From contig JAOYTL010000005.1 of assembly GCA_025846845.1 (NCBI GenBank), forward strand, positions 124,001 through 188,000: DNA of 64,000 nt, read 5' to 3'. Below the pieces are notes generated by a model. It searched no databases, was not told the origin of the DNA, and worked only from the letters and a program-made list of their open reading frames with translations. The position numbers and the translations under genes are program-made. How positions within the stretch are numbered: the stretch's first letter is position 1; the number at the start of each line of letters is the position of its first letter. This document shows, piece by piece, positions 37,149 through 45,567 of the stretch. The DNA comes from Alloboseaceae bacterium BT-24-1 (GTDB lineage: Bacteria > Pseudomonadota > Alphaproteobacteria > Rhizobiales > Beijerinckiaceae).

Positions 37149-37651
37149 CAGATGCTCTTGAAGTAGTCGAAGGGTTCGAGGCAGTCGGTGCAGCGGAAAT
37201 GCGCCTTGCACGGCGTCGAGCCAAACTGGCTGATGCGCTCAGTCCGCTGTGAGCCGCAGCGCGGACAGTTGACGTCGAGCGGCACCAGCGCGCCGGCGCA
37301 GGCGGCCGTGCCCTCGACTGGTGGTGCGATGCCGTAGTCGCGCAGCTTGGCGCGGCCTTCGGCGCTGATCCAGGCGGTGGTCCAGGCCGGCGACAATTGC
37401 CGCTTGAGCCTGAGCTTCTCGATACCGTGCTCGCGCAGGCCGCGCTCGATCTCGAAATTGATGACGCCGGTCGCCGGGCAGCCGGAATAGGTCGGCGTCA
37501 CCGTCACCTCCAGCAGATCGCCCGCCCAAGCGACGTCGCGGATGATGCCGAGATCGACCAGCGAGATCACCGGGATCTCCGGGTCCGGAATCTCGCCGAG
37601 CCAGGACCAGATCTTGGCAACGGCAGGGCGGGAGATGGTGGCGGCGTCCAT
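37148..37651 (-). CDS. paaD: PaaD, DUF59/MIP18-type iron-sulfur assembly factor
   Basis: A 167-residue protein with the DUF59 core ('GEIPDPEIPVISLVDLGIIR' near residue 16 and 'TYSGCPATGVINFEIERGL') and a C-terminal zinc-ribbon ('NCPRCGSQRTERIS' and 'FRCTDCLEPFDYF'). It is required for maturation of the epoxidase. I placed the start at 37651, where GAGGAGGCGCTG precedes the ATG; a longer frame to 37753 lies in paaC. Confidence 0.9.
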
Positions 37652-37661
37652 CAGCGCCTCC

Positions 37662-38429
37662 TCACCAGCGCGCGCCGGGATAGGCGCGCTGCAGGAACTG
37701 CATCTCCGCCAGGATGAAGCCGAGATGCTCGGAATGAACGCCGCGCCGGCCACCCTTCTGGGCGAAGCTCTTCTCCGGCGCCTTCAGCGTCGCATCGGCG
37801 AAGGTGCGGGTGACATGCTCCTGCCAGGCGGCTTTGTGCGAGCCCGGCTCCGGTGCGAGACCTGACGCCACCAGCTCCTCGTCGAGCGCATCGGCGAGGA
37901 ACATTTCCCCCGTATAGGGCCAGAGGAAGTCCACAGCCGCCTGCATGCGGGCGTGGCTCTCCGCAGTGCCGTCGCCGAGGCGGACCACCAGATCGGCGCT
38001 GCGTTCGAGGTGATAGGCGACCTCCTTGGCGGCCTTCTCGGCGATCGCGGCGATGCGCTTGTCAGTCGAGTTCATCAGCGCCTTCAGCAGCGGTAGATGC
38101 CAGGCATCGAACAGGTATTGCCGCATCACCGTGCGGCCGAAATCACCATTCGGCTGCTCGACCAGGAGGAGATTGCGGTAGCCGGAGACGTCGCGCAGGA
38201 AGGCGAGCTGGTCGGATGTCCGGCCCTTGCCCTCGGCCTCGCAGGCGAGCTCCAGCCAGAGCTGGGTCTGGCCGATCAGGTCGAGCGCGGTGTTGGCGAG
38301 CGCGATGTCCTCTTCCAGCGCCGGGGCATGGCCGCACCATTCCGAATTGCGATGGCCGAGAATGAGGCAGCTGTCGCCCATGCGCAGCGCGAACTCGGCG
38401 ATCGCCGGCGAGAGGCCCAGGGCGCTCAT
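37662..38429 (-). CDS. paaC: Phenylacetyl-CoA epoxidase structural subunit PaaC
   Basis: A 255-residue PaaC of standard length, with the typical 'LILGHRNSEWCGHAPALEED' early segment and 'KEVAYHLERSADLVVRLGDG' near residue 134. PaaC forms the heterodimer with PaaA and lacks a metal site. The ATG at 38429 overlaps the paaB stop (TGATG); a GTG three bases upstream would overlap paaB further. Confidence 0.91.
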   Translation of the reverse strand: MSALGLSPAIAEFALRMGDSCLILGHRNSEWCGHAPALEEDIALANTALDLIGQTQLWLELACEAEGKGRTSDQLAFLRDVSGYRNLLLVEQPNGDFGRTVMRQYLFDAWHLPLLKALMNSTDKRIAAIAEKAAKEVAYHLERSADLVVRLGDGTAESHARMQAAVDFLWPYTGEMFLADALDEELVASGLAPEPGSHKAAWQEHVTRTFADATLKAPEKSFAQKGGRRGVHSEHLGFILAEMQFLQRAYPGARW

Positions 38430-38713
38430 CACATATGCCCCACTTCGTCCGGCACGTCGAAGAAGGTCGGGTGCCGGTACACCTTCGCATTGGCGGGATC
38501 GAACAACGGGCCCTTGTCGGAGGGCGCGCTGGCGACGATGTCCGAGGAGCGAACCACCCAGATGCTCACGCCTTCATTGCGGCGCGTATAGACGTCGCGG
38601 GCATTGAGGATCGCCATCTCGGCGTCGGGCGCGTGCAGGCTGCCGACATGCCGGTGGTTGAGGCCGTGCTGACCGCGGATGAAAACCTCCCAGAGGGGCC
38701 ATTCGCTCGACAT
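38429..38713 (-). CDS. paaB: Phenylacetyl-CoA epoxidase subunit PaaB
   Basis: A 94-residue PaaB of usual length, starting 'MSSEWPLWEVFIRGQHGLNH' and containing 'HVGSLHAPDAEMAILNARDV'. PaaB bridges PaaA-PaaC units in the active complex. It lies 28 nt after paaA. Confidence 0.92.
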   Translation of the reverse strand: MSSEWPLWEVFIRGQHGLNHRHVGSLHAPDAEMAILNARDVYTRRNEGVSIWVVRSSDIVASAPSDKGPLFDPANAKVYRHPTFFDVPDEVGHM

Positions 38714-38741
38714 CGCTTATTTCCTGTCGCTTCTGAACGCG

Positions 38742-39746
38742 CTACTCGGCGGCGAGCTTGGCGGCCTGACGCCGCGCCGCCTGTTTGCTGGCGTGGGCGG
38801 TCAGCCCGTCGCGGAACCAGGCGCCGTCACCCCAGGCCTTTCGCCGCGCTTCCAGCCGCTCGCGGTTGCACGGGCCCTCGCCGGCGATCACCGCGAAGAA
38901 CTCGGTCCAGTCCGGCTCGCCGAAATCATGGCCACCCTTCGCCTCGTTCCAGGCTAGCGCCGGATCGGGAACGGTGAGGCCGAGGAACTTCGCCTGCGGC
39001 ACGGTCTGATCGACGAACTTCTGGCGCAGCTCGTCATTGGAATCCTGCTTTATGTTCCAGGCCATCGACTGCGCCGAATGCACCGAGGCATCGTCGGAGG
39101 GGCCGAACATCATCAGCGACGGCCACCACCAGCGGTCGAGCGCATCCTGCGCCATCGCCTTCTGCTCCGGCGTGCCCTTGCAGAGCACGGTCATGATGTC
39201 GAAGCCCTGGCGCTGGTGGAAACTCTCCTCCTTACAGATGCGCACCATGGCGCGGGCATAGGGCCCGTAGGAGCAGCGCTGCAGCGGCACCTGGTTCATG
39301 ATCGCGGCACCGTCGACCAGCCAGCCGATCGCGCCGATATCGGCCCAGCTCAGCGTCGGATAGTTGAAGATCGAGGAGTACTTCGCCTTGCCGGAATGGA
39401 GCTGCTCGTACATCTGGTCGCGGCTGATGCCGAGCGTCTCTGCCGCGCAGTAGAGATAGAGGCCGTGGCCGGCCTCGTCCTGCACCTTGGCGAGCAGGAT
39501 CGCCTTGCGCTCCAGCGTCGGCGCACGGGTGATCCAGTTGCCCTCCGGCAATTGGCCGACGATCTCGGAATGGGCGTGCTGGCTGATCTGCCGGATCAGC
39601 GTCTTGCGATAATCCTCCGGCATCCACTCCTTCGGCTCGATCTTCTGGCCGGCATCGATGCGCTCCTGGAAAGCGCGCTCCTGCGGCTCCATCTCGTCGA
39701 GGCTGCGGACCCGCTTCGCCTCGGTCTTGACCATCTGGGCATACAT
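38742..39746 (-). CDS. paaA: Phenylacetyl-CoA epoxidase catalytic subunit PaaA
   Basis: A 334-residue di-iron oxygenase. Ligand motifs are Glu61 ('QHAHSEIVGQLPEGNW'), Glu91/His94 ('KVQDEAGHGLYLY') and Glu174/His177 ('ICKEESFHQRQGF'). PaaA inserts one oxygen atom into phenylacetyl-CoA to give the 1,2-epoxide. It is preceded by paaJ in the operon, with 28 nt between. Confidence 0.93.
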   Translation of the reverse strand: MYAQMVKTEAKRVRSLDEMEPQERAFQERIDAGQKIEPKEWMPEDYRKTLIRQISQHAHSEIVGQLPEGNWITRAPTLERKAILLAKVQDEAGHGLYLYCAAETLGISRDQMYEQLHSGKAKYSSIFNYPTLSWADIGAIGWLVDGAAIMNQVPLQRCSYGPYARAMVRICKEESFHQRQGFDIMTVLCKGTPEQKAMAQDALDRWWWPSLMMFGPSDDASVHSAQSMAWNIKQDSNDELRQKFVDQTVPQAKFLGLTVPDPALAWNEAKGGHDFGEPDWTEFFAVIAGEGPCNRERLEARRKAWGDGAWFRDGLTAHASKQAARRQAAKLAAE

Positions 39747-39774
39747 CGGCTCGCCTCCTGTTCCGGTTCGCGCG

Positions 39775-40980
39775 TCAGACGCGCTCGAGGATCACTGCAA
39801 TCCCCTGCCCCACGCCAACGCACATCGTGCAGAGGGCGAAACGCCCGCCGCTGCGCTGGAGTTGCCACACCGCCGTCGTCGCCAGCCGGGCGCCGCTCGC
39901 CCCCAGCGGGTGACCGAGCGCGATCGCGCCGCCATTCGGGTTCACCTGCGGCGCATCGTCCGGCAAGCCGAGCTCGCGCAGCACCGCGAGCCCCTGCGCC
40001 GCGAACGCCTCGTTCAGCTCGATCACGTTCATCTGTCCGAGTTCCAGCCCGGCACGCTCGAGCACCTTGCGCACCGCCGGCACGGGACCGATGCCCATGA
40101 TGCGCGGCACGACGCCGGCCGCCGCCATCGCGACGACCCGGGCACGCGGCGTCAGGCCGTTGGCCTTTGCCGCCTTCTCGCTCGCCACGACCAGCGCTGC
40201 CGAGCCGTCATTGACGCCGGAGGCGTTGCCGGCGGTCACGCTGAGATCGGGTCCGTTCACGCCCTTGAGCTTTGCCAGTTGCTCGAGCGTCACGTCGGAG
40301 CGCGGATGCTCGTCGCGATCGACGATAACAGGGTCGCCCTTTTTCTGCGGCACGGAGACCGGCGTCATCTCGTCGGCGAAGCGGCCCGCGGCCTGGGCGG
40401 CCGCCCAGCGCTGCTGGCTGCGCAGCGCGAAGGCATCCTGGTCGGCGCGCGAGACGCCGAAATCGGCGGCGACATTGTCGGCCGTCTCGGGCATGGAATC
40501 GATGCCGTAGGCCTTCTTCAGCTTCGGGTTGACGAAGCGCCAGCCGATGGTGGTGTCGTAAACTGCATTGGCGCGCGAGAAGGCACTGTCGGCTTTCGGC
40601 ATCACGAAGGGCGCGCGCGACATGCTCTCGACGCCGCCGGCGAGCATCAACTCGCAATCGCCGGCGCGGATCGAGCGAGCGGCGAGCCCGAGCGCATCGA
40701 GACCCGAGCCACAGAGCCGATTGACCGTGGTGCCGGGAACCTCGGCCGGCAGTCCGGACAAGAGCACGGCCATGCGTGCGACATTGCGATTATCTTCGCC
40801 GGCCTGGTTGGCGCAGCCGAGAATGACGTCGTCGACACCAGCCCAGTCGACGGACGGATTACGCTGCATCAGCGCCGAAAGCGGGATCGCCGCGAGATCA
40901 TCGGCGCGAACGCCTGAGAGCGCCCCGCCATAGCGGCCGACGGGCGTGCGAACCGCATCGCAAATGAAAGCGTCCGCCAA
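39775..40980 (-). CDS. paaJ: 3-oxoadipyl-CoA / 3-oxo-5,6-dehydrosuberyl-CoA thiolase (PaaJ/PcaF)
   Basis: A 401-residue thiolase. The acyl-accepting Cys lies in 'TVNRLCGSGLDALGLAARSI' (about residue 91), and the C-terminal pair His and Cys lie in 'GGAIALGHPLGASGARLA' and 'ALCTMCVGVGQGIAV'. I set the start at a TTG at 40980, because GGAGAGG precedes it, the resulting length equals PcaF/PaaJ, and a candidate operator lies 39 nt upstream; a longer frame would place the operator inside the gene. It performs the thiolytic steps that end the pathway and is the first gene of the operon. Confidence 0.88.
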   Translation of the reverse strand: MADAFICDAVRTPVGRYGGALSGVRADDLAAIPLSALMQRNPSVDWAGVDDVILGCANQAGEDNRNVARMAVLLSGLPAEVPGTTVNRLCGSGLDALGLAARSIRAGDCELMLAGGVESMSRAPFVMPKADSAFSRANAVYDTTIGWRFVNPKLKKAYGIDSMPETADNVAADFGVSRADQDAFALRSQQRWAAAQAAGRFADEMTPVSVPQKKGDPVIVDRDEHPRSDVTLEQLAKLKGVNGPDLSVTAGNASGVNDGSAALVVASEKAAKANGLTPRARVVAMAAAGVVPRIMGIGPVPAVRKVLERAGLELGQMNVIELNEAFAAQGLAVLRELGLPDDAPQVNPNGGAIALGHPLGASGARLATTAVWQLQRSGGRFALCTMCVGVGQGIAVILERV

Positions 40981-41018
40981 AGGGCCTCTCCCCGTTATCC
41001 GCCGCCCCGTTTTTATCA

Positions 41019-41032
41019 ACCGACCGGTCGGT
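41019..41032. promoter_or_regulatory. Candidate PaaR operator 2, perfect palindrome
   Basis: ACCGACCGGTCGGT is a perfect 14-bp palindrome 39 nt upstream of the paaJ start. A 12-of-14 match stands in front of paaG. Palindromes of this type are typical for TetR repressors. Confidence 0.6.
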
Positions 41033-41401
41033 CATTTAATTGCATAAATTCCAGCAGAGAGCAACAGGGTCGAAACCGCCGTCGCGATCGCCCTACCTTC
41101 TGCAGCGGTAAAGCTCGCGCCGAGCAATCCGACCAGGCAGGCGTCAGCGAATGGGACGCGGCGATGTTGCGGGAGCAGTTGGCCGCTGGATGGTAGAGCG
41201 ACATGCACCAGCCGCGTACATGATACGGGCGGCTGTAGGCCTTTGATTTGCCTAAGCTCTAAGGAAAATCAGGCCTTGCAGGAATGAATGGCGGACAGGG
41301 AGGGATTGTGTCGTCCGCGCAATTAGCTTAGCAAAATCAATTACTTACTAACCGCATTTGCTGATCGTGTGTACCACTCCTGTGGACCATTGTCGACGTG
41401 C
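41033..41401. other. 369-nt gene-free region holding the left att-like relic
   Basis: No convincing gene. It contains the 82-bp copy of the tRNA-Ser flank (41226-41307) and, at about 41368-41390, a GTGTACCACTCCTGTG sequence resembling one just upstream of the integrase stub at 60503. The sequence to the right of the repeat is AT-richer than the paa region. Confidence 0.55.
41226..41307. repeat. Left att-like copy of the tRNA-Ser 3' flank
   Basis: Equal in length and similar (about 83% by eye) to 60527-60608. The last 20 bp, ATGGCGGACAGGGAGGGATT, are identical and correspond to the 3' end of tRNA-Ser(CGA) on the minus strand. The rest of the tRNA gene is absent here, so this is a duplicated end, not a gene. 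It marks the left boundary of the island. Confidence 0.7.
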
Positions 41402-42028
41402 TCAGCGAGCTCCCTCCCCGCGGTATTTCCGGCAATCGGCCAGCGCGGCTTCGGTCGTGAAGGAGCCGGTCATGGCCGGGTTCTGCGACGCCATCTCATG
41501 CATGAGCGTGTCGAACTCTGGGTTGGTGCGGTAGGTCACCGTGGTCGCCGGCTTGCCGATGGTGAGCTGGATGGTCGTTGCCTTCAGAACCTGGTCGAGC
41601 TCGTCCCAACTGGCGGGCGTGCGATCGAAGAACAGCTGGGTCCCAGCGGTGTGGCCGGGCAGCGTGAAGGTGCTTTGGGCATTAACCGTGAAGCGTCCGT
41701 CGATGCCAACCTCGCGCGCTACCGGCTTGTAGACCGCGCCTAAGGCGATCATGTCGCGCAGGAAGATGTTGAGGTAGGCGAACCTGCCTCGTTCCCTCGG
41801 GCAGACGAAGCTCATCTAGTGGAGGAACTTGGTTTGATCTCGGTCGGCGGGGTAGCGCTCGTAAATCTTGCGATCCTCGGGGGCCATCGTCGTGGTCGTC
41901 ACCCAGAAGGTCGTGACGGTGAGCGCAGCCTCAGCAGCCTTGGGCTGTGGCTGCGGCTGGGCGAACACGGCGCTGTTCGCAAGAGAGCACGTGAGGGCAG
42001 TAGCGAGAAGAGTGGCGGTTCTGATCAT
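41402..42028 (-). pseudogene. Secreted protein of unknown function interrupted by an in-frame TAG
   Basis: From an ATG at 42028, 70 codons run to TAG at 41816-41818, then the same frame continues from an ATG at 41815 to 41402 (137 codons). The first part has a signal peptide 'MIRTATLLATALTCSLANSA' ending before FAQP, while the second has none, so one secreted protein of about 208 residues seems to have been split by a nonsense change. The alternative is two genes coupled by TAGATG. I do not recognise the family; the second half contains 'TFTLPGHTAGTQLFFDRTPA'. Confidence 0.5.
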
Positions 42029-42290
42029 CGGTTGCCTCAGGCAGGACTTGGAATGAGAGAGCGGGCGCGAGCGACGGCGCGCTCAGCGCATGTTCGCGAA
42101 GTAGACCAAGCACTTTCTGGCTCAATCGTGCGTGATAGCCGACGATCACCCCCTCCTCCTCTAGGGCGCGTTGTCGTCGGGCCACGGCTGTGGCGGACAA
42201 GCCGATGCGCTCGGCGAGCTTGGTATGGCTGGCGCGGCCATCTTCTACGAGTTCGGACAAGAGGACACGCGACAGATGATCGAGAGCCAT
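41931..42290 (-). pseudogene. Truncated Lrp/AsnC regulator (helix-turn-helix part only)
   Basis: The frame begins 'MALDHLSRVLLSELVEDGRA' and has the Lrp helix-turn-helix 'KLAERIGLSATAVARRQRAL' followed by 'EEEGVIVGYHARLSQKVLGL'. After about residue 62 the similarity stops and the RAM effector domain is missing; the remaining frame overlaps the neighbouring secreted-protein gene. A complete Lrp is about 150-160 residues. It diverges from alanine dehydrogenase, which Lrp proteins often control. Confidence 0.6.
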
Positions 42291-42345
42291 GTTGTGTTCC
42301 TGCGACCACGGCCAAGTTTACGCATGATACTGGCACCATACCCAC

Positions 42346-42381
42346 AATTATCGCTTGAATCCGATGAAGCCGGCGATAATT
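42346..42381. promoter_or_regulatory. Inverted repeat upstream of alanine dehydrogenase
   Basis: AATTATCGC (42346-42354), 18 nt, GCGATAATT (42373-42381): a perfect 9-bp inverted repeat, 60 nt before the ald start and between ald and the broken lrp. It fits the site of the lost Lrp regulator. Confidence 0.45.
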
Positions 42382-42441
42382 CCATCGAAATTCGCTCAAG
42401 CTCCTGCGCTACTATCGCCACGCCAAACTCTGGAGGATCAA

Positions 42442-43557
42442 ATGCGCGTAGGCGTTCCCAAGGAAATCAAAGTTCATGAATACCGGGTCGGCCTAACGCC
42501 GGAAGCCGCGCGAGAATATGTGTCTGCCGGGCACGAGGTGCTTGTCGAGACGAATGCCGGTGCTGGCATCTCCGCCTCAGATCAGGCTTACGAAGCTGCC
42601 GGCGCACGCATCGCGGCAACCGCGGCCGAGATTTTCGCCAAGGCTGAGATGATCGTAAAGGTCAAAGAGCCTCAGCCGTCGGAATGGACCCAGCTTCGCG
42701 AAGGACAAATTCTCTTCACATATCTGCACTTGGCTCCGGATCCGGAGCAGACGGCAGGTCTGCTGAATTCAGGCGTAACCGCGGTCGCCTACGAAACGGT
42801 GACGGATCGCTTTGGCGGCCTCCCTCTGCTCGCTCCCATGAGCGAAGTTGCCGGCCGACTTTCGATCGAAGCAGCTGGATCCTGCCTGCAGAGGCACTCA
42901 GGTGGCCGAGGCATGCTGCTCGGGGGCGTGCCGGGCGTAGCGCCCGCGCGCGTTGCTATCATTGGCGGTGGGGTGGTCGGGACACACGCCGCCCGGATGG
43001 CTGCTGGGCTTGGAGCTGACATTGTCATTCTCGATCGCTCCCTCCCCCGCCTCAGGCAGCTGGACGAGCATTTCAGTGGTCGCGCAAAAACACGCTTTTC
43101 CACCCAACAGGCCATCGAAGAAGAGGTGCTCACGGCCGACGTGGTAATCGGGGCCGTCCTCATTCCGGGGGCAGCAGCCCCCCGTCTGGTTTCCCGCGAA
43201 CAACTTTCGAGGATGAAACGCGGAGCGGTACTCGTCGATGTTGCGATCGATCAAGGCGGCTGCTTCGAAACATCCCGACCGACGACGCACGCTTCGCCCA
43301 CCTTCGAGATTGAAGGGGTCATTCATTATTGCGTCGCCAACATGCCCGGAGCTGTGCCGCTCACATCGAGTTATGCCTTGAACAACGCCACGCTGCCGTT
43401 CGGCCTAGCATTGGCGGCACGTGGCCTGAAGGCGATTGAAGAAGACCCGCACCTCGCCGCCGGCCTGAATGTGCATCGAGGCCGAATCACCAATCTCCAG
43501 GTCGCCGAGAGCCTCAATAAGCCATACGAGCCGGTTCAAAAGGCGATTGCCGCCTGA
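42442..43557 (+). CDS. ald: Alanine dehydrogenase
   Basis: A 371-residue NAD-dependent dehydrogenase of usual length. The N-terminal 'MRVGVPKEIKVHEYRVGLTP' is diagnostic; the substrate-binding Lys is in 'AEMIVKVKEPQPSEW' and the catalytic His in 'LFTYLHLAPDPEQ' (about residue 96). The Rossmann motif is 'VAIIGGGVVGTHAARMAAGL'. It converts alanine and pyruvate reversibly with release of ammonia. I use the ATG at 42442 because TGGAGGATCAA precedes it. Within the island it stands apart from the sulfoquinovose genes, though pyruvate produced there is its product. Confidence 0.92.
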   Translation: MRVGVPKEIKVHEYRVGLTPEAAREYVSAGHEVLVETNAGAGISASDQAYEAAGARIAATAAEIFAKAEMIVKVKEPQPSEWTQLREGQILFTYLHLAPDPEQTAGLLNSGVTAVAYETVTDRFGGLPLLAPMSEVAGRLSIEAAGSCLQRHSGGRGMLLGGVPGVAPARVAIIGGGVVGTHAARMAAGLGADIVILDRSLPRLRQLDEHFSGRAKTRFSTQQAIEEEVLTADVVIGAVLIPGAAAPRLVSREQLSRMKRGAVLVDVAIDQGGCFETSRPTTHASPTFEIEGVIHYCVANMPGAVPLTSSYALNNATLPFGLALAARGLKAIEEDPHLAAGLNVHRGRITNLQVAESLNKPYEPVQKAIAA

Positions 43558-43632
43558 TGATTGAGCCTAGTTTCAAAGGACGACAGGAGCGGAGGCGCAC
43601 TGTGATCCTGGCCCCTTCCCGTACCCTTATAA

Positions 43633-44175
43633 GTCCTGAAACGCTCCTTCCGGACCAGTAAGTTCGCCTTCGTCGAACTGCATCGTGAAGCCAAACGGCA
43701 CACCGCAGGCAAGTTCCTGCATCATCTCGTCGAAGCGGTTCCCTACAAGATCAGCATCGTCCTCACCGACAACGGCACGCACTTCACCACGCCAGGCGCC
43801 GGCGGTTCGGCCACGCCCCTGATCGTCGAGGCCTTAGCCAAGGGAGAGACCGTCTGGGCGCACGCCTTCGAATACGCATGCGCTGAACTCGGGATCGAGC
43901 ACCGCACCACAAAGCCGAAGCACCCGTGGACGAATGGTCAGGTTGAGCGGATGAACCGCACGATCAAGGACGCCACCGTCAAGCGCTACCATTACGACGA
44001 CCACGACCAGCTCGAACGCCACCTCACCGACTTCGTCAGCGCCTACAACTTCGGCCGGCGACTGAAGACCCTCAAAGGCCTCACGCCATACGAGTTCATC
44101 TGCAAACGATGGACGATCGAGCCCGAAAAATTCAGGCTCAATCCACTCCACCAAATGCCGGGACTAAACAGCTAG
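43633..44175 (+). pseudogene. IS481-family transposase fragment (C-terminal part)
   Basis: The open frame from 43633, right after a TAA, to 44175 translates to the second half of an integrase-core transposase. It has 'KISIVLTDNGTHFTTPGAGG' with the second catalytic Asp and 'KPKHPWTNGQVERMNRTIKD' with the catalytic Glu. The N-terminal helix-turn-helix and the first Asp are missing, about 130 residues. No terminal inverted repeats were recognised. It is inactive debris between ald and the lacI gene. Confidence 0.75.
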
Positions 44176-44288
44176 GATCTCTTTGGGGCCGTTGGCGATT
44201 GGCAGCGCGCAAACGTGAGGTAGTGGCGCGTGCTGGCATGACGCCGCCGGCGGATTTGATGGGGCCATGACCTGTATGGCCGCCTAGG

Positions 44289-45293
44289 CTAGCTGCTGCT
44301 TCGCTCGATAAGTGCATGGCCAGTATCTACGACATGGCCAAGGGCGTCAGACATGTCGCCAGTGATCCTGTCGATGATCAAGCGTGCGACCTCTCGGCCG
44401 ATCAGGTCGCCGAAGGGGCGCACCGTCGTCAGTGAGGGGATGCACGATCCGCTGAAGTCGAGATCCCCGAAGCCGACAACGGAAATCTGGCCGGGAACGG
44501 CGATGCCCTGGCGCTGGCACTCGAACAGAACGCCAAGTGCGACAAGGTCGTTCGAGCACGCCAGCCCATCGAGATCGGGCATGCGCTGCCTGATCTGGTT
44601 CAGGAGTATCGTCCCCGCCTCGACGGATGCCGGTCCAGGGTAGTTCAACATCTCAAATTTATTGACGCCTGTGTCCCGACAATGCTGCATGAAGCCGTCG
44701 GCACGTTGCGCCGCCCGACGATCCTCCTGGAGGCGGGCGCCTACGAAGCAGAGCTTTCGCCGTCCCTTCAAGATCAAATGGCGAGCCGTCGTTATCCCGA
44801 CCTCGGCATGCGAGAAACCGACCGCCATATCGATCGGCTCCGCGCCGAGCTCCCACATTTCAACGACGGGCGCGCTGCTCGCAGCAAGCATGCGGCGTGT
44901 CTGCCCGGTGTGGGACAGACCGGTCAGTATGATTGCCGCAGGCGCCCATGACAGGGCCGTGCGAACCAGCGCTTCCTCATGGTCGGGGCCATACTCGCTG
45001 TTGCCCTGGATGACCTGAAAACCGTCAGCAGCCAGTTCGGTTTGCAGGGTCGAGACGGTTTCGGCAAAGAACGCGTTGCGGATCGAAGGCACGATGATGC
45101 TGACGACCCGAGACGATGCGGCGGCCAGTCCGCCGGCGACGAGATTGGGCACATAGCCGAGTTCCCGGACCGAGCGCTCGATCTGCTTGCCCGCTTCCTG
45201 CGAGACGGCATCGGGCTTGCGCAGATAAAGCGAGACCGTCGATGGCGAGACGCGAGCCAGCTTGGCCACGTCCATCATGGTGACCCGCTGCAT
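44289..45293 (-). CDS. LacI-family regulator of the sulfoquinovose cluster
   Basis: A 334-residue LacI protein. The DNA-binding region 'TMMDVAKLARVSPSTVSLYL' lies at residues 5-24, followed by a periplasmic-binding-like effector domain ('VVSIIVPSIRNAFFAETVST'). The start at 45293 is chosen for family length; a GTG at 45341 would add a basic 'RHRRK' tail and cannot be excluded. It diverges from the ABC importer genes, with a 15-bp palindrome in the 275-nt gap. I infer repression lifted by sulfoquinovose or a derivative. Confidence 0.85.
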   Translation of the reverse strand: MQRVTMMDVAKLARVSPSTVSLYLRKPDAVSQEAGKQIERSVRELGYVPNLVAGGLAAASSRVVSIIVPSIRNAFFAETVSTLQTELAADGFQVIQGNSEYGPDHEEALVRTALSWAPAAIILTGLSHTGQTRRMLAASSAPVVEMWELGAEPIDMAVGFSHAEVGITTARHLILKGRRKLCFVGARLQEDRRAAQRADGFMQHCRDTGVNKFEMLNYPGPASVEAGTILLNQIRQRMPDLDGLACSNDLVALGVLFECQRQGIAVPGQISVVGFGDLDFSGSCIPSLTTVRPFGDLIGREVARLIIDRITGDMSDALGHVVDTGHALIERSSS

Positions 45294-45493
45294 CTTGCGG
45301 CGATGCCTGATTCCGCGCGGTTTCGTCAGCTCTTCCGTCACGATCACAATGACTTTATTTCGCAGCGCTGCGGCGCTTGTGTGTAGGCAGATTAATTCGT
45401 TTCCCTTGAAAATCAAGCTTAAATGGCAAGTTTTTTGGCCTTTTTGGCCCCAGGATGTCACTTGGTCTAAGCGACTTGCAAACATAAATCGTA

Positions 45494-45508
45494 GCGCTAT
45501 GATAGCGC
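45494..45508. promoter_or_regulatory. Candidate LacI operator of the sulfoquinovose operon
   Basis: GCGCTAT, G, ATAGCGC is a perfect 15-bp palindrome located 60 nt upstream of the ABC ATPase start and 201 nt from the LacI start. Position and symmetry fit a LacI-family operator overlapping the promoter of the catabolic operon. Confidence 0.55.
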
Positions 45509-45567
45509 CAATCGCCCGGCTCAAGTTGGCGAGCGAAGAACCCGCACGAGCGATCTTGGAGGAAGAC

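Noticed and set aside
41226..41307. A second tRNA-Ser gene
   Set aside because: Only the last 20 bp of the tRNA 3' end are present; the anticodon arm and 5' half are missing.
43633..44175. An intact insertion sequence
   Set aside because: The N-terminal third of the transposase and the first catalytic Asp are missing and no flanking inverted repeats were found.
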